Source: Glycine soja (Eukaryota; Streptophyta; Magnoliopsida; Fabales; Fabaceae). Taken from it: a DNA stretch of 64,000 bases. The position numbers and the translations under genes were made by a program. Positions 24,301-33,300 of this stretch are shown in pieces. The notes below the pieces were generated by a model that saw only the letters and a program-made list of their open reading frames with translations, made no database searches and was not told where the DNA came from. The DNA is taken from NCBI RefSeq assembly GCF_004193775.1, contig NC_041008.1:7208731-7272730 (forward strand), in the 5' to 3' direction. Within the stretch, counting starts at the first letter, position 1. The number at the start of each line of letters is the position of its first letter.

Positions 24301-27300
24301 ATAAAATAAATAGTTACTTTGTACGTTGCACAAATTAAAATACTAATAAATAGTATTTTAGCATGTGAATTGCACAAGATAATTACTGGTTTGTATACAA
24401 TTATAATTTATAATAAATTAGTATTTTTAAATTAGCTATTAAATTTATAACAAATAATTTTAAAATGATATAAGATTATATTTTAAAATGGTTAAGCGGC
24501 TAAGAAAATCAAATATTCAAAATAAAAATAAGTGTAGTTTAAGATAATTGATAGACATAAATCTATTTTTCTTTTGAAAATTATATATGTTAACTGCAAT
24601 TAAAATCCAATAGAAGTAGCAGCAGTAAACTGCTACATCAGCCGTCAACAACGATGTGGTTGACTAACAGAACTTAACTAATGGTCAATTCATGAAAGGA
24701 GCAAAATTTGCAAGAAAGTGATAAGTTAGGAATAGAAGGTACAATTAGGTTTTTCTAATTTGCAGACATAGAGTTCCATTTTCACATATATGAAATTTCA
24801 ATCATATCCTTTTTAGTATATCTTGGTGTGATGCAAATGATAGATTAGGCCAACTCAAATGAAATTTAACTCGTCATTGTGATGGTTAGCATATTATATT
24901 TTAATTTAAAATTAATTCACAGGAAGTTGTCCAAAAAAAATATGTAAGTTACATATAAAAAAAAAATAGAAGTTAGCAGCTTAAAAATATCAGTCATATA
25001 TGTAGAAAATATAATAAAAGAATAGATTGACTTGACTGAGTGGAGTATGAATTATATGATATAGCTGAAGATGAACTTATTCGCAATATATATTTACAGA
25101 AATTTTTTGAAGGCATGGACAATATGAGTTTTTCAGAACATCCTGAGCTACAACAAGCCTGGCAAGATGGTCAAGTTAATCTGCAATACAGTTGGTTTTG
25201 TAGTTTGAAAATTTTGAAGCTGAATAAATGTAAAATTCAACCATGTGCAATTCCATCTAATATTCTTCCTTATTTAAAGAGCTTAAAAGAACTGGAAGTG
25301 GGAGATTGCAAAAATGTAGAGGTAATTTTTGAGATGGATGTCACAGAGGATGCTGGAACAACATTCCAATTGCAGAATTTGTCTTTAGAAAGGCTACCAA
25401 AACTTATGCAGGCGTGGAAAGGGAATGGTAGAGGAACTCATAGCTTTCAAAATTTGCAAGAAGTGTTTGTTATAGGCTGTCAAAGGCTGCAAAATGTGTT
25501 TCCCGCTGCCGTGGCCAAAAATCTTAAGAAGCTTCACTCACTTTTCATTATATCTTGTCAGAGGTTGGAAGAAATTGTTAAAAAGGAAGAAGACGCAGAA
25601 GCAGAAGCAGCAGCAGAGTTTGTGTTCCCTTGTTTAACTACACTGCATCTTTCTAACCTACCGGAACTCATTTGCTTTTACCCTGAACCATTCACTCTGG
25701 GATGCCCTGTGTTAGATAAATTACATGTGCTAGATTGCCCAAAGTTGGAGCTATTTGAAAGTGCTAACAGACAACCTGTTTTCTCGGATCTAAAGGTATG
25801 TTACATGCAATTTGCACTCTCAATTTATTTATTTCACTTTTTACCTTGTAATTCTAATTCATAGCCCTTTCTTTTTTATTTGTTTTTCTTTTACTAGGTC
25901 ATTTCCAACCTTGAGGGATTGGCACTCGAATGGAAACACAGTTCGGTGTTAAATTCAAAGTTAGAATCTGGTGACTACCCCAACCTCCTCGAGTATTTAA
26001 TTGGGATTAGACTGTACTTTGATGTTGATGATGGTGGGAGCCCTATTTTTCCCATTCAAATACTGCAGAAGGCATCCCCCAATTTAAAAGCAATGGCTAT
26101 AGATTCTTGCCGTTCCCTTGAGGTATTCCGCACTCAAATCCCTAAAATTAATAAAAACATGATGCTTACACAGTTGTTTCTCGACGATGTATGGAAGCTC
26201 AGGTCTATTGGGTCAGGGGAAGCGCAGTGGTTAGACGAGATTTGTGAGGAGCTCAACGAATTATATGTTAGTGGTTGTCCTCATTTTACAGCATTGCTGC
26301 ATTCTCCTTCTTCAGTATCTTTCTCCAATTTGAAAGAATTGTTAATATTCAACTGTCAAAGACTGAAGTATTTATTCACATCCTCGGCAGCAAAAAAGTT
26401 AAGTCATCTTGAGGTGATCGACGTCTATGATTGTAAATCAATAAAAGAAATAGTGGCAAAAGAGGAAGATGAAACAGCTTTAGGAGATGTCATATTAAAG
26501 CAGCTACACCGCATATCTCTAGAAGACTTATCAAGCTTAGAATGTTTTTATTCGGGCAATCAAACTTTGCAGTTACCCTCGCTGATAAAAGTGCACATAG
26601 ACAAGTGCCCCAAGATGGAAATTTTCTCTCAAGGATCGATAGGTCCAAATTCTTGTAGGGAAATTGCAACTTGGGTCTACCCAAATAATAGAAGGGTCGT
26701 CTTCCACGATGAACTTAACTCTTCTGTCAAAAAGGTGTTTCTACATCAGGTAAACTCTTCTTCCGAGCCCAGTTAATTATGACTTCACAGTCTTAAACTA
26801 GACTTATCAAACATCTATTTTGATCCATTGTGACACCGGATTTTATTTTTTAAATTTTTTGGATAACTTTAAAAAAAATTAAATGTGGTTATAGCAAATA
26901 AATTGTCAATTATAAAAAACAATAAAATTGATATAATGAAGTTGAGAAGAATAGATATAAAAATGAACATCTTCATAGTTTTCTTAGTAAATTAATTAAA
27001 TGCTTATAATTTCTTTGATGTATCTTTTCTTTGAATAATTTAATGTTTATGCACTAATAATGTAACTTTTTTAAATTGTTATTCAATCACAAATTATCAT
27101 TTGAATTATTTTAAAAGTTGATAATTTTTTTACATGATAGGTTATGATTGGATGATTATGTAACATTTTTTATATATAATCTTTTTTTTTCTTATAATAT
27201 TTATGCAACATGTATATTAGTATAAAAGCTAAGACTTGATTATATTTTTAGTCCCTCAAATGAGGGATCTATGTTTTTTAGTCTTCTAAATAAAAAATTT

Positions 27301-30300
27301 CCTTTTTTTAAATTTGAAAACTAAAATATGAAAAGTTTTATTTTTATTTTTTGTAAAAAAATATAAAAATTTGCATACTTTAGTTTTCAAATTTAAAAAA
27401 AAAATATTCTTTTTAGTTTCTTTGCAAGAGTTTGAGGAACTAAAAAATATATAATTTTTTATTTAGGGTACTAAAAAATAGACTTCCAAATTTAAGAAAC
27501 TAAAATATAATTATGCCAAAATTTAATCATGTTTTTTAAGGAAAGCTAATCATGTTAATAACTTTTGATATGGTAACAATTTTTAAATAGTGTAGTACAA
27601 AAAAAAACACATTTGTGATGCATTCAACTAAAAGAAGTTGCCAAATAACATGATAATGATATGATAATATTTTTTAATCCATTGTGACAGCGGTTCACTT
27701 CTTGAGCTGACCTAGCCTGAGTAAACTTAAGTTAACCCAAAGAAAAATATTAGCCATTTACATATTGTATAAGAAATACTAAGCCATAGTGCCATTTACA
27801 ACATATATATATACTTAGTTCTACTGGACTTATGGCAGTTTTACATTTCACATCTTGATTGTTTTTGGCACTAACTTAGGGAAAACTCAATGCTTTGCCT
27901 CTCATTGGAAATACATCAGCCAAAAAAATAAAATCGGAAACAAACATTTTGTACTCATCATGTTGGTTAATTTGAAAATCGAGATAATACTGGATAAATC
28001 TGAAGTCGTGTATAACACTTTCAGATTGAATCAAATTTCGGGGTTCAACCAAAATTGTTCAATCGGATAAAATCAGAAGATTATAATTCAAGAGTTTTGT
28101 TTTGGTCTTGTATGTTTTGTTTATGCTTTTTGAACCAGAATGATTATTTATGATCAAAGAACATGTGATTTTTGGCGGTTGATGGAAGTTTTATCTTTTT
28201 TAAAAACTGCCTTTTCCTGAAAGTCACTTCCATGTAATTTCCAAAATTTGCCTAAACCAAACATCTCGTTATTACATTAAAACAAGCGTGCACTCTTATT
28301 TTAACATAATAAAGAGATCAATTACACTAAAATGTCCAACAAACCTCTCCCATTTTAGTGTAATTACCGATCAAATCACCAAAGTCATAACATACCGCAA
28401 ACTACTGCATAGATGAAATATCATAACAATTGAATTTCATCTTAGCAAATTATACGTTTCAAATATTTGAATATCAGGGTGTCACTAAGGATTGAACCCT
28501 TTCTATTCATAATGAATACATGAAGATAATCTGCACAATAGTTTATAACATTACTCTTGCTCGACACTAGTTTACTAGTCTGTGTCCCTATCCTTCATAA
28601 ACATATCAAAGTCAAGTCCCAGCTTCTTGAAGCGGCTAAACTTCATGCTTATATAGGTAGTCCTTTTCTTTCTTGTACCTGCAAATGTAATTTTTCAAAA
28701 GAACCATTGAGAACTTATACTTCAACCTCCTTAACTTACAGAACCGAACACATACCTTTTGGGATACTTTCGATGATGTGTTCCAATCTCTACATGTTAA
28801 GCTTTGCACATTGAATTCAGCACCTAATGTCATATTAGATGGGAATTGGGTATCTTAACATAAGAGATTTCAGATGGACTTTAATCCTAATCCCACAGCC
28901 GATCTTTTCACGAGATCTCTACTTAACCCTTTGGTTAAATGATCGGCCAAATTATGCTGAGTTCTCACAAACTCCACTGATATCACACCATGCATGATTA
29001 ACTCTTGAACCATGTTGTGTCTAACACCCAAGTGTCTAGACTTCCCATTATACACTTGACTATATGCCTTAGCCAAAGTAGCCTGACTATCGCACCTGAT
29101 AGACATGGGAGGTATAGGTTTGGGCCACAATGGAATCACGTAGATCAGATTTCTTAGCCACTCAGCTTCTTTACCAGTTGCTGCTAAAGCTACAAATTCA
29201 GATTCCATTGTTGAATTTGTAATGCAGGTCTGTTTCTTGGATGCCCAAGAGATAGCACCTCCTCCAAGGAGGAATACCCAACCACTTGTGGATGAATAAT
29301 CTTCCATATTGGTTATCCAACTTGCATCAGAGTAACCTTCAATAACCGAAGGAAATCCAGTATATGTTAAACCATAGTCAATGGTTCCCTTTAAGTACTT
29401 GAATACTCTATTCATAGCTTGCCAATGATGAGAACTGGGATTACTTGTAAACCTACTAAGTTTAGCAACAGCATAAGCTATATCAGGCCTAGTACTAATC
29501 ATTGCATACATGAGTGATCCTATCGCCCTTGAGTATTCAAGTTGAGACACTGCCACACCTTTATTAGGTAATAGCTTCAGGTTAGGATCAATGAGAGTAC
29601 TTACCAGAGAACAATCTTTAAAATTAAATTTCTCCAATATCTTCTCAATATAATGTGATTGAGAGATGGAAATGTCATTGTTTCCACGCTTGATCTTTAT
29701 TCCTAAGATCACATCCGCCTCCCCCATATCTTTCATATCAAACTTAGAAGACAAAAATGCCTTAGTTTCATCAACTTGATCTTGGTCGGTAAAAAAGATG
29801 AACATGTCGTCTACATACAGACAAATGATAACTCCTTTGCCATGAGTATCAAACTTGCTGTATAGACATTTATCTGCTTGGTTTAGAACAAAACCACTAG
29901 ACAACACAACCTCATCAAATTTTTGATGCCATTGTTTAGGCGTTTGTTTCAAGCCATAAAGAGATTTCATCAGTTTACACACCTTATTTTCATTTCCTGG
30001 CATAACAAACCTTTCAGGTTGTTTCATGTATATCTCTTCATCCAATTCACCATTTAAGAATGCAGTTTTCACATCCATTTGGTGAATCACCAGATTGTGG
30101 ATAGCAGTAAGTGCTAACAACAGTTTAATAGTGGATATCCTAGCAACAGGAGCATATGTATTGAAAAAATCAATTCCCTCATTTTGCCTAAAGCCTTGGA
30201 TAACCAATCTGGCTTTGTACTTGTCAACAGTACCATCCACTTTCATCTTTCTCCTAAAGATCATCTTACATCCTAATGACTTACATCCAGGAGGTAAGTC

Positions 30301-33300
30301 AACCAATTTCTAGGTATTATTTTGCATGATGGAATCCATCTCACTTTGGATTGCTTCTTTCCAGAATACAACATCCCTTGAAGCCATTGCTTCACTAAAA
30401 GTCTTTGGGTCTTCCTCAACATTAAGGCAATATTGATATTGAAATTCAATATCATTCCTTGACCCTTCAACCAAATACAGTTGAAAGTCATCACCAAATG
30501 ACTTAGCCTTTCTTACTCTCGTACTCTTTCTAGTTTCAGTACTAGTTGAAGGTATATCCTCAATATTAACTGAGACTTTCGACATGGAATTCATGTCCTT
30601 TGGCCTAGGTATAGATGTAAACCTTTGTTCATCAAAGATAGCATCCCATGACTCTATAACCGAGTTCACAACAACATAATCATTAGATTCTAGCACATAG
30701 AATCTATATGCTTTAGAATGTTCAGCATATCCAATAAATATGCAATCTATACCTCTTTCACCTGTGTATCTTTTTGTGCCAAAGTTCATATGGGGTAACC
30801 TTATTCCTTTTGTTAGGAATTCGGTTCAACAAGTAACAGGCTGTCAACATAGCCTCACCCCAAAATCCTTCACTTAAACCTGAATAAGATAACGTGAAAT
30901 TCACCATTTCTTTCAAGGTTCTATTCTTCCTTTCGGCTACACCATTCTGTTGTGGTGTATAGGGAGCTGTAGTTTGATGTATTATTCTAGTAGATTGAAA
31001 ATAAACCGAATCATAATACTCATCTCCCCTATCCGTACGAAGAGTTTTGATTAGCCCATTTTGATGAAGTTCTACCTCTTTTTTATAAATTTTAAATTTA
31101 TCAAGAGTTTCATCTTTTGTATTTAATAAATATACATAACAATACCTTGATGCATCATCAATAAAAGTAACAAGATATTTTTTATGACCTAATGATGGAG
31201 TAGCATGCAAATCACACAAATCACTATGAATAAGGTCTAAGACTTTAGTCTCACTTTTAACATCCTTAAAAGGTTTCCTAGTGATCTTGGTCAACATGCA
31301 AGTTTTTCATTTTTCAATGTTCATATCAAAAGGAGGAATCATACTTGTTTTTGACATATCTTTTATTCTTTTGTAATGAACATGTCCTAATCTAGCATGC
31401 CAAATTTCTGATTTTGTCATATTAGTTATAGAACTACACGAGGCCATACAAACAGATTCATGAACAAAAGGAACATCAATGTTTAATTTAAACATTCCAT
31501 TACAACGATAACCAAATCCAATAAACGAACCATGTCTTGGCAAGATGTACTTGTCACTTTCAAGTACTTGCTTGAAACCACAATTATTTAAAACCATACC
31601 AGACAATAAGTTCTTACGAATACCAGGTACAAATAAGACATTATCCAAATACAAACCTTTTCCGGAAGTAAAAACTAAATTCACACAACCTAATCCTAGG
31701 ATTGGTTCAGTTGCAACATTGCCCATCTTCACAATAGAGGCATCATCGATTGGTCTAAATTCCTTGAACCAACGACGATCTTTACACACATGGCTTGTTG
31801 CTCCCAAATCAAACCACCAAGCAACGTCATCATCCTGCACATAGAATGCATCAGATATTAGTGATACATAATTTGAATTCGTATTCGAATTAAAATTATT
31901 CACTACAATTTGACCTTGTTGCTTTTCAGGATCATTAGACCCACTTGGACCAGCCTTGTTCTTTCCTTTGAACACCCGGCAATCCCTCTTTAAATGACCA
32001 GGTTTCCCACACTTCCAACATGACAATTTTGTCTGTTTGTTTGGACCTTTGTTCTTATTTCCTTGAAATTTTTGTTTGTTACCTTTAGCATTGTAATTTT
32101 GCTTAACTGTTCCACTTTCCTCTACCATATTAACGGAAGAGGAACCTGTTACGTTTTTATCATTGACTTTGTCAATTTCCTGAGCCCTCAGCGACTCCTC
32201 AATCATGAAATGACTACCGAGTTGAACCAGAGTCAACTCTTCCTTCTTATGTTTCAAGGTATGCTTGAAGTCTTTCCAAGAAAAAGACAATTTATCAATT
32301 ATAGATGAAACTGCAATGGATTCATCCATTTTCAAATCATGTTGAGTAAACTGATCCAAAATCCGCAGCAGTTCATTATATTGTTCCATAACAGGCCTCG
32401 AATCAATCATTTTGTAATTAAAGAAATTACTAACTAAGAATTTGTTACTTGAGGCCTCTTCTGCCATATACTTGGATTCAAGAGAGTCTCATAATTCCTT
32501 AGCAGACTCAACATTTTGATAAATATCAAAGAGAGAGTCAGACATACCATTCAGAATGTGTCCACGACAAATGTAATCGTCGTTCTCCCATTTCGAACGC
32601 TTCCTTGTTTGATCCAGAGTTTTGTCTTCCATAAACACCGGCATTGATGTACTCAGCACATACACCACCTTCAATGTTGTCAAGAGAAAGTGCATCTTCT
32701 TCTGCCATCTTCTAAAATCCTGCCCTTCAAACTTGTCCAACTTCGCAAACTTGTTTGTCATCTTCGAACTATCGTTCGTCATCTCGAAAGATTTGATTCA
32801 ATCTTTTGTTGGTTAATTTGAAAATCGAGATAATACTGGATAAATCTGAAGTCGTGTATAACACTTTCAGATTGAATCAAATTTCAGGGTTCAACCAAAA
32901 TTGTTCAATCGGATAAAATCAGAAGATTATAGTTCAAGAGTTTTGTTTTGGTCTTGTATGTTTTGTCACCCGTTATGCTTTCTGAACCAAAATGATTATT
33001 TATGATCAAAGAACAGGTGGTTTTTGGCGGTTGATGAACAGGTGGTTTTTGGCGGTTGATGGAAGTTTTATCTTTTTTAAAAACTGTATTTTCTTGAAAG
33101 TCACTTCCATGTAATTTCCAAAATTTGCCTAAACCGAACATCTCGTTATTACACTAAAACAAGCATGCACTCTTATTTTAACATAATAAAGAGATCAATT
33201 ACACTAAAATGTCCAACACATCACACACTCACTCAGTCATGAATTTAATTACGTATACCGTTAGTATTTCAAATCAACAGATATTTTGCACGACTGATAC

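Larger units (their letters stand above)
27961..33218 (-). mobile_element. Complete Ty1/copia retrotransposon (element 2) with 5-bp TSD
   Basis: A full LTR-to-LTR element of 5,258 bases. It is flanked by CATCA on both sides (27956-27960 and 33219-33223). LTRs lie at 27961-28341 and 32807-33218. On the minus strand the order is gag with a zinc knuckle, protease, integrase, RT and RNase H. A polypurine tract GGGAGAGGTT abuts the 3' LTR. Coding is broken by nonsense codons and an internal deletion, so it is not autonomous. It lies antisense to the host NLR gene inside intron 6. Confidence 0.95.
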
